Assembly (NCBI RefSeq): GCF_003350375.1
Contig: NZ_QQAR01000002.1
Location: 294,299-358,298, forward strand
Direction of reading: 5' to 3'
DNA from: Flavobacterium sp. AG291
Lineage (GTDB): Bacteria; Bacteroidota; Bacteroidia; Flavobacteriales; Flavobacteriaceae
DNA: 64,000 bases
Part shown: one piece after another, positions 17,812 through 26,098 of the stretch
Numbering within the stretch: position 1 is the first letter of the stretch
Layout: each line of letters begins with the position of its first letter
Made by a program: the position numbers and the translations under genes
Notes under the pieces: generated by a model
The model's input: only the letters and a program-made list of their open reading frames with translations
What the model was told of the DNA's origin: nothing
Databases searched by the model: none

Positions 17812-19047
17812 TTAATTTGATGGCAATACATACATTTGAGGAATTGTATTTTGAAGAACAGATTCTCCTTTTAGCGTAAAATCTTTAAAATCCTGCGTGT
17901 TGCTTTGCCCTGACGGTGGAACATAATAACCATCCTGGTTATTTGCCCAAAACATCACAAAAGCCAACTCCACACTATTTGCTGTCATTGCCGTATAAAT
18001 ATTGTTCGAAAAGAAATTATTGATCGGAGCTGTTGACGTTGTTACCCTGTATCCTGTTTCGGTCATGGCAGCAATCTTTACCTTTTCTTTTGCAAGATCA
18101 GATATCATCTTAAGTTTATTATTAGCTGTTGTAACGCCGGCAGTACTTCCGTTGCTAAAATCGCCATAGTTATCAATTCCTAACAAATCAACATAAGCAT
18201 CTCCGGGATAACGGCTCAGGTATTGAGATGCAGTGGAGTAACTATTATCAGGAGAAAAAGCATACAATACATTGTGTACATTTTTAGTATCCCTCAGGTA
18301 TTCAACTGTAAATTTCCAAACCAGTTTATATTCATCAGGAGTGCAATATGTTGCTCCCCACCAAAACCAATTACCGTCAAATTCATGAAATGGCCTGAAA
18401 ATTACAGGTATCAGTTTACCTGTATTGTCAGTCAGATGATTAAATACATCAGCAACCTTATCAAGCTTCGATTTATAAAGTTCATGATTTTCTCCCCCCG
18501 GCAATATGCTCTTAAAAACATTAGCCTTTTGTAGGGGATCAGTTATATCGTCGGCATAAAATGTATCCTGATTATAAGGTTCCCTCAAATGCCAGCAAAA
18601 AATATTTACCATACCCTTTGAGTAAGCCTCTTTTACATCCGATGTAATTTTTAGTTCCTGCTGATAGAACCAGTTGTCAGGTTGCCCGTTATTTTGCTTA
18701 TCTGTAATAAACATAAAGTCAGAGCCCAATAATGCCGGATCATTACCTGTTGCTTTTTTAATATCAGAACTGCCAGAAACATTATTATAAAATCCATTAA
18801 ATGCATCCTGCTGCCCTACAAGGTATTGTGTTTTAGAAAGTTTTTTAAGATTATAGAACAAAGCTACAGTTTCCTGAGTAGCATTGGGGTCAGACATATA
18901 AGAGCGCACATTGGCAACAGTAATCAAATCAGGAGTTTCCTCTACAGGATTCGTTGGTGACATACCTACATAGCCATTATCATCAGAGCAGCCCAAAACT
19001 GTCAGCATTGATAATGCAAGACTGAGTATAAAAAGTTTATTTTTCAT
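17812..19047 (-). CDS. GH26 beta-mannanase, probable surface lipoprotein
   Basis: The start is taken at ATG 19047, because translation from there gives a lipoprotein signal (MKNKLFILSLALSMLTVLGC, Cys20); an upstream extension to 19110 has no signal. The 411-residue protein carries the GH26 acid/base Glu in IPVIFRPFHEFDGNWFWWG, the substrate-site region YAFSPDN, and the nucleophile Glu in AMTETGYRV. The residues after Cys20 are SDDNG, resembling the acidic surface-export signal of Flavobacterium lipoproteins, so it likely acts on the outer face on intact mannan. A strong hairpin (19066-19092) lies 18 bases upstream of the start codon. Confidence 0.92.
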   Translation of the reverse strand: MKNKLFILSLALSMLTVLGCSDDNGYVGMSPTNPVEETPDLITVANVRSYMSDPNATQETVALFYNLKKLSKTQYLVGQQDAFNGFYNNVSGSSDIKKATGNDPALLGSDFMFITDKQNNGQPDNWFYQQELKITSDVKEAYSKGMVNIFCWHLREPYNQDTFYADDITDPLQKANVFKSILPGGENHELYKSKLDKVADVFNHLTDNTGKLIPVIFRPFHEFDGNWFWWGATYCTPDEYKLVWKFTVEYLRDTKNVHNVLYAFSPDNSYSTASQYLSRYPGDAYVDLLGIDNYGDFSNGSTAGVTTANNKLKMISDLAKEKVKIAAMTETGYRVTTSTAPINNFFSNNIYTAMTANSVELAFVMFWANNQDGYYVPPSGQSNTQDFKDFTLKGESVLQNTIPQMYVLPSN

Positions 19048-19065
19048 TAATAAATGGTAAAATTT

Positions 19066-19092
19066 GCCGGCAATAATTGTGTTATTGCCGGC
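19066..19092 (-). other. Perfect 11-bp hairpin upstream of GH26 gene
   Basis: GCCGGCAATAA (19066-19076) pairs with TTATTGCCGGC (19082-19092) across a 5-base loop. It lies in the 191-base spacer between the epimerase stop and the GH26 start. It may partly terminate transcription or protect the downstream mRNA; the T tract on the minus strand (AAATTTT) is weak. Confidence 0.6.
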
Positions 19093-19238
19093 TATTAAAT
19101 GTGCCAACACAGCACTACTAAATTCAGAATAAATGCATTAAAATGCTATTTAAACATAATGTTAAATTACCACTTCAAACGTTTTCGGACTACTGCTTTT
19201 TTGTCAAAAAAACATACTATTTACACAACTACCACGAA

Positions 19239-20417
19239 TTATCCCGGTAATCTTTTAATAAGTTCTATACAAGCCCTGGAATTATGATAGGGACATTTCC
19301 AAAAACCGGCTTTATCCTTTTCGATAAGAGAATAGTCAGCATTTACACCCCAAATCCACTCACCGTTTTTAGTATCAAGTATATGTTTCTTTACAAATTG
19401 CCAGTTGGTATTGGCAATATCAAAATACTTCTTATCTCCCGTTAGCTGCCATGCATTTATCATGCCTATCCACAATTCTGATTGCGGCCACCAATGCTTT
19501 TCGGCTATCAGTTTTCTTTGGTGAGGGTCATATTCATACCAAAGTCCTCCATCAGCATCTATCCCTTCTACAGTAGCATCAGCCATAATAACGGCATACT
19601 TTTTATAAATATCTATAAGCGAAGTATCTTCAATCATCTCAGCACACCACAATAAGAGCCAGGCTGCTTCAATATCATGCCCGTATGAGATAACATCTGG
19701 TTTTTCTATCCATTCTTCATTAAAGAAAAGATGCAAATGCCCGGTTTCTTCGTTCATAAAGTGATCATTTATAGTATGAAGTAATTCGGATATCTTGGCT
19801 TTTAAACCTTCATCCTTCCAAACCCTGTATAAATTTGCATATCCTTCCACAATGTGCAAATGCGTATTCATTGTCTTTTTCTCATTAGCATCTTTATCGC
19901 TAAGACGCAAATCGTCTATGGGTTGCCAGTTTTGGGTAAAGGCCTCAAAATAGCCTTTATGAATACGGTCATAGCTATACTGTTCTATAACATTGTACAG
20001 TTTTATAGCCAGCTCCAAAGCTTTAGCATTTTTAGACATATGGTAATATTCAGATAACCCATAAATCACGAAAGCCAGTGCATAAATTTGGTTTTTAGTA
20101 TCTTTAGGAGTACCATCAAAATTCACACTCCAGTAAATCCCCCCATTTTCAGTATCATAAAAATGCTGATATATGTATTCAAAAGCCCTTTTGGCTAATT
20201 TGAAATGGTTTTCATCTTTGGTAACAGGATAAGAAGCAGAAAATGCCCATAAAATACGGGCATTTAATACTGAACCTTTCTCAGCTTCAAAATCTTTATT
20301 TTCAGCAAAATCTATTGTACCTATAAAACCACCATTTTTATCATCAACTGAATTACTACTCCAATAATCTAAAATAGAGAGCAATTCATTGTACATTTCT
20401 GCTTTTAGGTTGGCCAT
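19239..20417 (-). CDS. Mannobiose/cellobiose 2-epimerase (AGE family)
   Basis: This 392-residue protein has no signal peptide and shows the (alpha/alpha)6 barrel pattern of N-acylglucosamine/cellobiose 2-epimerases. Signature pieces are NGGFIGTID, LNARILWAFS, GGIYWSVNFDG, NTHLHIVEGYANLYR, SYGHDIEAAWLLLW and AEKHWWPQSELW, which carry the catalytic His residues. Such enzymes convert beta-1,4-mannobiose to mannosylglucose in the cytoplasm. Its start overlaps the stop of the GH130 gene by one base (TAATG). Epimerase plus GH130 is the known mannobiose phosphorolysis pair of Bacteroides fragilis, so mannobiose is the most likely substrate here. Confidence 0.92.
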   Translation of the reverse strand: MANLKAEMYNELLSILDYWSSNSVDDKNGGFIGTIDFAENKDFEAEKGSVLNARILWAFSASYPVTKDENHFKLAKRAFEYIYQHFYDTENGGIYWSVNFDGTPKDTKNQIYALAFVIYGLSEYYHMSKNAKALELAIKLYNVIEQYSYDRIHKGYFEAFTQNWQPIDDLRLSDKDANEKKTMNTHLHIVEGYANLYRVWKDEGLKAKISELLHTINDHFMNEETGHLHLFFNEEWIEKPDVISYGHDIEAAWLLLWCAEMIEDTSLIDIYKKYAVIMADATVEGIDADGGLWYEYDPHQRKLIAEKHWWPQSELWIGMINAWQLTGDKKYFDIANTNWQFVKKHILDTKNGEWIWGVNADYSLIEKDKAGFWKCPYHNSRACIELIKRLPG

Positions 20418-21610
20418 TATAAAAATTTGCTGTTACTGTCTACTAATTTGATAATTGTATTTACTGAACCTGCTGAAGTAAAAGTATCTTCCGGAGTATT
20501 GATAACATAATCAACCAGTTTATCAATCGATGAAACCGCTACATGCATACGGGTATCTGATGAAGCATAATAAACATATACAGTACCATCTTCATCCGCA
20601 ATCCAACCGTTTGTAAATAGTACGTTAGAAACGTCTCCTACTCTTTCTTCATTTTCAGGAGCCATAAAGTATCCTGCCGGTGTATGCGTTACTTTAGTAA
20701 TATCATTCAGATCAGTCATAAACATATACAATGTATATCGTAAACCCGCTGCAGTATTACGAACACCATGAGCAAGATGAAGCCATCCTTTAGAAGTTTT
20801 TATTGGTGCAGGTCCCTGTCCGTTTTTAAGCTCATATATAGTATGGTATACTTTTCCAAATATAATCTCTTCATCTTTTACAACAGGATTTTCCATATTG
20901 TCAACATAACCAAGGCCAATACCTCCTCCGCTACCAACATCGATAAAACCATCCTGAGGACGGGTGTAAAGTGCATATTTCCCATTTACAAATTCCGGAT
21001 GAATAACCACGTTACGTTGTTGACCAGTGTTTGATACAAGATCAGGAAGTCTTTCAAAGTTCACAAGATCTTTAGTACGCACAATACCCGCATTAGCCAC
21101 AGCAGAACTAGTATCACCTGCGGGTGCATTCGGGTCTTTTCTTTCTGTACAGAAAATACCATAAATCCATCCATCTTCATGAAGAGTAAGCCTCATGTCA
21201 TACACATTGGTATCATGGTCTTCAAGTTGAGGGATAACACATGGTTTATCCCAGAATTTAAAATTATCCACTCCGTTAGGGCTCTCAGCAATAGCAAAGA
21301 AAGATTTTCTGTCTACACCTTCAACACGTACACACATTATGTATTTGCCATTCCATTTAATAGCACCGGCATTAAAGGCAGCATTGATTCCTATACGTTC
21401 CATACCGAACGGATTAGTAGCTGCATTAAGATCATATCTCCAGGTTAAAGGAGTATGTGCCGGAGTAATTACAGGATTTTTATAACGTGTATATACTCCG
21501 TTGCCGTTTGCTACCGGTTCGTTTTTCTTTTCGACAAGCTGATTGTGCTCTTTTAAAAGTGCATCATAGTTTGGTATTAAAACCAGCTTATCAGTTGTTG
21601 CATTACCCAT
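20417..21610 (-). CDS. GH130 4-O-beta-D-mannosyl-D-glucose phosphorylase
   Basis: This 397-residue cytoplasmic protein has no signal peptide. It shows the five-bladed propeller pattern and conserved motifs of GH130 subfamily 1: NPFGMERIGINAAFNAG, VRVEGVDRKSFFAIAES and a segment with Asp131 (EDHDTNVYDMRL), the position I recall as the general acid in the characterised B. fragilis enzyme. QRNVVIHPEF and VGDVSNVLF follow. It splits mannosylglucose with phosphate into mannose-1-phosphate and glucose. The gene overlaps the epimerase by one base and follows the symporter gene by 33 bases, giving an import-epimerise-phosphorolyse set. ATGs at 21610 and 21603 are both possible starts. Confidence 0.94.
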   Translation of the reverse strand: MGNATTDKLVLIPNYDALLKEHNQLVEKKNEPVANGNGVYTRYKNPVITPAHTPLTWRYDLNAATNPFGMERIGINAAFNAGAIKWNGKYIMCVRVEGVDRKSFFAIAESPNGVDNFKFWDKPCVIPQLEDHDTNVYDMRLTLHEDGWIYGIFCTERKDPNAPAGDTSSAVANAGIVRTKDLVNFERLPDLVSNTGQQRNVVIHPEFVNGKYALYTRPQDGFIDVGSGGGIGLGYVDNMENPVVKDEEIIFGKVYHTIYELKNGQGPAPIKTSKGWLHLAHGVRNTAAGLRYTLYMFMTDLNDITKVTHTPAGYFMAPENEERVGDVSNVLFTNGWIADEDGTVYVYYASSDTRMHVAVSSIDKLVDYVINTPEDTFTSAGSVNTIIKLVDSNSKFL

Positions 21611-21643
21611 TTCGAATATTAACTTTAAATTTTACTTTCTTTT

Positions 21644-23569
21644 TTAAAAATCACTTAACCTGTTCCACCACGTTTTTCTCATAACAATAAATATCACTGC
21701 TAAAAGACCAAGCACTACGAAAAGGCCAGTCCATTTTGATAATATAAAATACATAGGGAGTAGTGTCAGTAATATTTGTCCTGCAATACCCATACCTACG
21801 TTAAACATATTGATTTTGAAGTTTTTGTTTCTCTCGATTGTAGGATCTTCTGCCTGAATAGCTTCACGCACAGGTTTCCAGAAGCCCCATGGTCTTACTG
21901 TTTTGTAGAAATTTTTAAGCGTAGCCTCATCTGTCGGCGGTGCAGCATAAGATCCCAATACGCAAGCTATAAGCTGAATGATAATGAAAACTGGGAAGTA
22001 GTATAACATACTTGTACCATCAAAGTAAGTCGTTACACCTGTTACCGATAACGCCGGTGGTATTGCGCTGGCAACTATACCCGCAAACATTCCCCAGAAG
22101 AAACCACTTGCATTAAATCTCCACCAATACCATTTTAAAACATTGGCGCATACAAAACCACCATATAATCCGGCAGTTATGATATTAAATATCATATTAA
22201 CGTCCTTAATGAATAAGCCAAGACCAACACCAAGAATTACCATTACAGCTCCGGAAAGATATCCCATACTGATAATTTGTTTTCTATCGGCTTCCGGCTT
22301 AAAGTATTTAAGGTAAATATCATTTACGATATAAGCTTGTCCGGCATTAAGAGTACCAGAGAAATTACTCATGAAAGCACCAAGGAAACCGGCCAAAACA
22401 AGACCTACCAACCCAACAGGAAGATACTTGTTGATTACCGCCGGCATGATACTCTCAAAATTAACCCCATCAGCCGTATGGCTCAGTGTAAGATCTTTAA
22501 AATAAAGAACTCCCAAAATACACAGACCCATTGTCATGAAATATCGTATAGGCAATAGAATGATTGAAATAAATCCACTCATTTTACTTGCTTCTTCCGG
22601 TGATTTTGTACTTAAGATCTTTTGGCAATCATAGTTCGGCGCAGGACCAGCAAGACTTTTCAGTACTCCTGAAAAGAACATCATTGCTACAACTGCAGAA
22701 AATAATTTATAACCATCTTTTTCAAGCTTAATCTGTGCATCTGCCAGTATATTTTGCCAGTCGAGCCCCAGTTCTGCTCCAAAGAATGGACTATCCCAGC
22801 CTAAAGGCATTTTATCTGTAAATATTATCCCTGAATCTGCCAGATGGATCATGGCAATCGTTCCTACAAATAATGAACAAACAATCATGATCATATATTT
22901 GATGAAATCCGCCAATACAATTCCGTGCATACCTCCAACAATACTATAAAACGTAGCTACCAAACATATACTAACACCATAAAACTGGGCAGTTGTGTGT
23001 TTCGCTGCATATAAAGCGGTTGTATATGCTTCTGAACCTGCAGTATACTGCTCTAAATTCTGATTAAGGAAAGGGACAACTTCTTTAATGCTTTCATAAG
23101 GAATGAATATCTCTAAAAACTCTCCCACTCCAACAAAGGCATAGGCCATATAACCGATACAAAGCATTAGTGCAAATACAACAACTATTGCATGGCTCTG
23201 CTTCACTCCTTTATCAGTAAGTCCAAAACGTGTTCCAAGCCACTCGGCTCCTGTTGTCGCGTTACTTCTTCTAAGCCATTTACTCAGGAAAACCATTAAA
23301 AATACCTGATTGAATACAGGCCACATCCACGGAATCCAAACACTTTTAAATCCATATAAAAACGCCATACTCACTAAAAGCATGGTACCACTAATATCGA
23401 ACATATCACTGGCATCACTAAGTCCAAGCATATACCACGGAAGTTTTTTACCTCCCATCAGGTAACTGTCTTTACTTCGCTTTGCTCTGTTTTTCATGAC
23501 GATCCCTATAATGATCATCATGATAAAATAAAAGGCTATTATTGTTAAATCTATGGCAGTTAATCTCAT
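21644..23569 (-). CDS. Sodium:solute symporter (SSS family), likely mannobiose/sugar importer
   Basis: This 641-residue inner-membrane protein has about 14 hydrophobic segments. It starts with LTIIAFYFIMMIIIGIVMKN, has the conserved SYLMGGKKLPWYMLGLSDASDMFDISGT, WLGTRFG, a FYSIVGGMHGIVLADFIKY region and AGFLGAFMSNFSGTLNAGQAY, all typical of the sodium/sugar SSS family (SGLT-like). The gene sits between GH26 and GH130 in the operon with short spacers of 25 and 33 bases. The context strongly suggests uptake of mannobiose or short mannan fragments from the periplasm. Substrate identity is inferred from the neighbours. Confidence 0.93.
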   Translation of the reverse strand: MRLTAIDLTIIAFYFIMMIIIGIVMKNRAKRSKDSYLMGGKKLPWYMLGLSDASDMFDISGTMLLVSMAFLYGFKSVWIPWMWPVFNQVFLMVFLSKWLRRSNATTGAEWLGTRFGLTDKGVKQSHAIVVVFALMLCIGYMAYAFVGVGEFLEIFIPYESIKEVVPFLNQNLEQYTAGSEAYTTALYAAKHTTAQFYGVSICLVATFYSIVGGMHGIVLADFIKYMIMIVCSLFVGTIAMIHLADSGIIFTDKMPLGWDSPFFGAELGLDWQNILADAQIKLEKDGYKLFSAVVAMMFFSGVLKSLAGPAPNYDCQKILSTKSPEEASKMSGFISIILLPIRYFMTMGLCILGVLYFKDLTLSHTADGVNFESIMPAVINKYLPVGLVGLVLAGFLGAFMSNFSGTLNAGQAYIVNDIYLKYFKPEADRKQIISMGYLSGAVMVILGVGLGLFIKDVNMIFNIITAGLYGGFVCANVLKWYWWRFNASGFFWGMFAGIVASAIPPALSVTGVTTYFDGTSMLYYFPVFIIIQLIACVLGSYAAPPTDEATLKNFYKTVRPWGFWKPVREAIQAEDPTIERNKNFKINMFNVGMGIAGQILLTLLPMYFILSKWTGLFVVLGLLAVIFIVMRKTWWNRLSDF

Positions 23570-23594
23570 ATCGTAAAGGCTTTTACACCCAATA

Positions 23595-24737
23595 TTATTT
23601 GTAAAGTTTAAATTTGGTTACGTCTTTCTGGAACAATGTGTTGCTCTTTTTATAATATAGTTTAAAATTATCAGCAGACACATTCTTTGGATAAGGAGCA
23701 TAGTAATGCATCCTTGGCGGATTCATATGCTCATTCCAGCCATGATTTCTCCATAAAAGCACATATGATATTTTTTTGTCACCAATGGCATTGGTTAACG
23801 TTTCTGTCCACCATTTTGAATATGGAATTGCCTCATAACCGGTCTCCGCAATAGCAGACAACTTATTATGTTCTTTAGCAACCTTATCTATAATGGTTAC
23901 CAGCCTTTTAGTATCAGCAACAAATTTGTCCTGTTTTTCTCCATCACCACCCTGATAAATATCAAAGCTCACAACATCAACCCATTCATCACCGGGATAA
24001 TACTCCATAAAATCAGCTTCCGTCTGAACATTAGCATCCGAAGTATTATAAACATATATCAGGTTATGAAGCCCCTTTGATTCAAAATACTGAACAGTGA
24101 ATTTCCATAAACCTTTAAATTGGTCTGCACTAGTAGTATTTTTACACCACCAGAACCAGTTTCCTGTAAATTCATGGTATGGTCTGAATAAAATAGGCAC
24201 CGGCTTTCCGTCACTACCTTTTAAAGTGAGTAAAAACTCTGCTGCATTATCCATCCAGCCTTTAAACTTTTCATGTTGTGAACCTCCGGGCAATACAGAA
24301 GCAACAGTACCCTCCGTATTATCCCATGCATCTTTACCACTTAATGGATTATTTACGTGCCAGCTGAAAGTGTTAACACCTCCCCTGTCATAAACTTGTT
24401 TGATAAACTCACGCATTTTATCGAAAGGAACACCATCAAGATCTTTATCCGATTTGTTTTCTATCCTTCCCAAGTCCCAGCCATAAACAGCAGGATAATC
24501 TCCGGTAACATCTTTAATATCACTTCTTCCCTCCTCATATTTCCACTCAACACCATAAGCAAGTGCATCCTGATGTCCGAACATATAACCTTTTTCTTTC
24601 AGCCTGAAAAGATTCTTGTATAAAGCAACCGTTTCTTTAGTAGCTTTTTTGTCTATTGGGGTACCTGCAGTTTGAGAAACACTCTTACATGAAATTGTAA
24701 GCGAAACTGCAAGCATTATAATGATTTTGTTTTTCAT
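23595..24737 (-). CDS. GH26 beta-mannanase (probably periplasmic lipoprotein)
   Basis: This 380-residue protein has a short signal (MKNKIIIMLAVSLTISC) with a Cys17 that could be lipidated; the following KSVSQT has no acidic export signal, so a periplasmic location is likely. GH26 motifs are GHQDALAYGVEW, FSWHVNNPLSG, VPILFRPYHEFTGNWFWW with the acid/base Glu, YVYNTSDA, and AIAETGYEA with the nucleophile Glu. It is the first gene of the minus-strand operon, divergent from the AraC regulator. It differs clearly from the GH26 at 17812 and probably trims imported mannan oligosaccharides to mannobiose. Confidence 0.92.
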   Translation of the reverse strand: MKNKIIIMLAVSLTISCKSVSQTAGTPIDKKATKETVALYKNLFRLKEKGYMFGHQDALAYGVEWKYEEGRSDIKDVTGDYPAVYGWDLGRIENKSDKDLDGVPFDKMREFIKQVYDRGGVNTFSWHVNNPLSGKDAWDNTEGTVASVLPGGSQHEKFKGWMDNAAEFLLTLKGSDGKPVPILFRPYHEFTGNWFWWCKNTTSADQFKGLWKFTVQYFESKGLHNLIYVYNTSDANVQTEADFMEYYPGDEWVDVVSFDIYQGGDGEKQDKFVADTKRLVTIIDKVAKEHNKLSAIAETGYEAIPYSKWWTETLTNAIGDKKISYVLLWRNHGWNEHMNPPRMHYYAPYPKNVSADNFKLYYKKSNTLFQKDVTKFKLYK

Positions 24738-24924
24738 CTACGTATATCTACTTAAAAATGAATTGCTAAGATTGATAAATTCACAAATAATTTCATCAAA
24801 TATTTATAAGAAAGCAATTTTAAAGTGGGTTTTTTGATAATGCCAAAGATAATTTTAGTCATAAATTTAAGTTAATATTATTTTATCAATATTATATCAT
24901 ATAATTGCAAATAAAAACTACGAA
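24738..24924. promoter_or_regulatory. Divergent control region between GH26 operon and araC-type gene
   Basis: This 187-base AT-rich spacer holds three copies of TTATCA/TGATAA (24773-24778, 24835-24840 and 24883-24888). A minus-strand TATCTTTG (24851-24844) matches TAnnTTTG and may drive the GH26 operon. The plus strand has TATAATTG-like sequence close to the regulator start. The repeated word is a candidate site for the AraC-type regulator. Confidence 0.5.
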
Positions 24925-25800
24925 ATGGACAACCAAAAATTTCACAGGGAAATTCCTCCTCTTACAAAAGGAGATAGCTTTCTTGTTTTTGACAGGTTAA
25001 AAGATACTTTTGACTTCCCGATACACTATCACCCCGAGTATGAAATTAATTTTATCCTTAACGGAAAAGGTGTTAAAAGGATAGTTGGCGACCATATTGA
25101 AGAGATTGACGACGTAGAACTTGTACTTGTTGGTCCAAACCTGTATCACGGATGGGAATTGAACAAATGTAAAAACAAAGGTATCCACGAAATCACGATA
25201 CAATTCCACAATGATCTTTTTAGTGAATCGTTATTAGATCGCCGAATAATGATGCCTATAAAAGACATGTTTAACCGATCTAACCACGGCATACTGTTTT
25301 CAAAAAAAACAGGAATGGAGCTTGCCGACAGGATCGTTAAAATATCCAAACTTGACGGAATGGATTATTTTCTTGAGATAATATCCATATTGCATGATAT
25401 GGCTAATTCGCGCAATCAGCGTTTGCTTTCAACTTTTACAGTAGATTATGATACTTTTGAAGATGATGACAAGATGAAACTGGTTTATGAATACATCCAA
25501 AAGAATTTCTCTAATAAAATTACCCTGGACGATGTATCCGACATCGCAAGCATGAGCCCTGTATCTTTTAACCGTTTTATAAAAAAACGTACCAATAAGA
25601 CCTTTGTCAATTATTTAAATGATATCCGTGTGGGGTATGCAGCAAGATGGCTTGTTGAAAAAGATTTGAGTATTTCCGAAATCGCTTTCAAATCAGGATT
25701 TAATAATATCGCTAACTTTAACCGTATTTTTAAGAGTATAAAAAATACAACTCCAAGTCAGTACCGTGAAGAATTTTATGGTATGAAACGCTTTTTATAA
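24925..25800 (+). CDS. AraC-family regulator of the mannan locus
   Basis: This 291-residue protein has an N-terminal cupin-like sensing domain (about residues 10-160; HYHPEYEINFILNGKG and DDVELVLVGPNLYHGW are typical). The C-terminal double helix-turn-helix AraC domain spans about 185-285 (NFSNKITLDDVSDIASMSPVSFNRFIKKRT and LSISEIAFKSGFNNIANFNRIFK). It is cytoplasmic. The gene lies between the minus-strand enzyme operon and the plus-strand SusC operon, the ideal place for a shared activator. In Bacteroidetes such AraC proteins respond to small sugars. The inducer here is probably a mannose-containing disaccharide; this is inferred. Confidence 0.92.
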   Translation: MDNQKFHREIPPLTKGDSFLVFDRLKDTFDFPIHYHPEYEINFILNGKGVKRIVGDHIEEIDDVELVLVGPNLYHGWELNKCKNKGIHEITIQFHNDLFSESLLDRRIMMPIKDMFNRSNHGILFSKKTGMELADRIVKISKLDGMDYFLEIISILHDMANSRNQRLLSTFTVDYDTFEDDDKMKLVYEYIQKNFSNKITLDDVSDIASMSPVSFNRFIKKRTNKTFVNYLNDIRVGYAARWLVEKDLSISEIAFKSGFNNIANFNRIFKSIKNTTPSQYREEFYGMKRFL

Positions 25801-26098
25801 GCCTCTTTTGATTAAAAAATACAACTCTTACGGCTTAAAAAAGCAAAGGCATAAAAATAATCAAAATATTGACAGTCAATTAATTAATATTAATATTTTT
25901 TTTACAAATATATTATCAAACCTGTTTTACGCAAACGTTAGAGAAAATATTATCACTAAATGATAAAATAATATTAACAAACGCTTAACAACTCCCATAA
26001 ATTTGTTTTTGTCAATAAATGAACCCTTAAATTGCTGAAAGCGAAATTAAACTGTTTATTTATTAGAAAGTCAGTAACTAACCTAACACAAACAAATT
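25801..26098 (+). promoter_or_regulatory. SusC-operon promoter region
   Basis: TAAATTTG (25998-26005) matches TAnnTTTG 93 bases upstream of the susC-like ATG, but no TTG lies at the usual distance upstream, which points to an activator-dependent promoter. Upstream there are the direct repeats CAAACGTTA (25932-25940) and CAAACGCTTA (25978-25987). A TTATCA/TGATAA inverted repeat lies at 25950-25966, with another TTATCA at 25913-25918. The 298-base region holds no gene. Confidence 0.5.
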
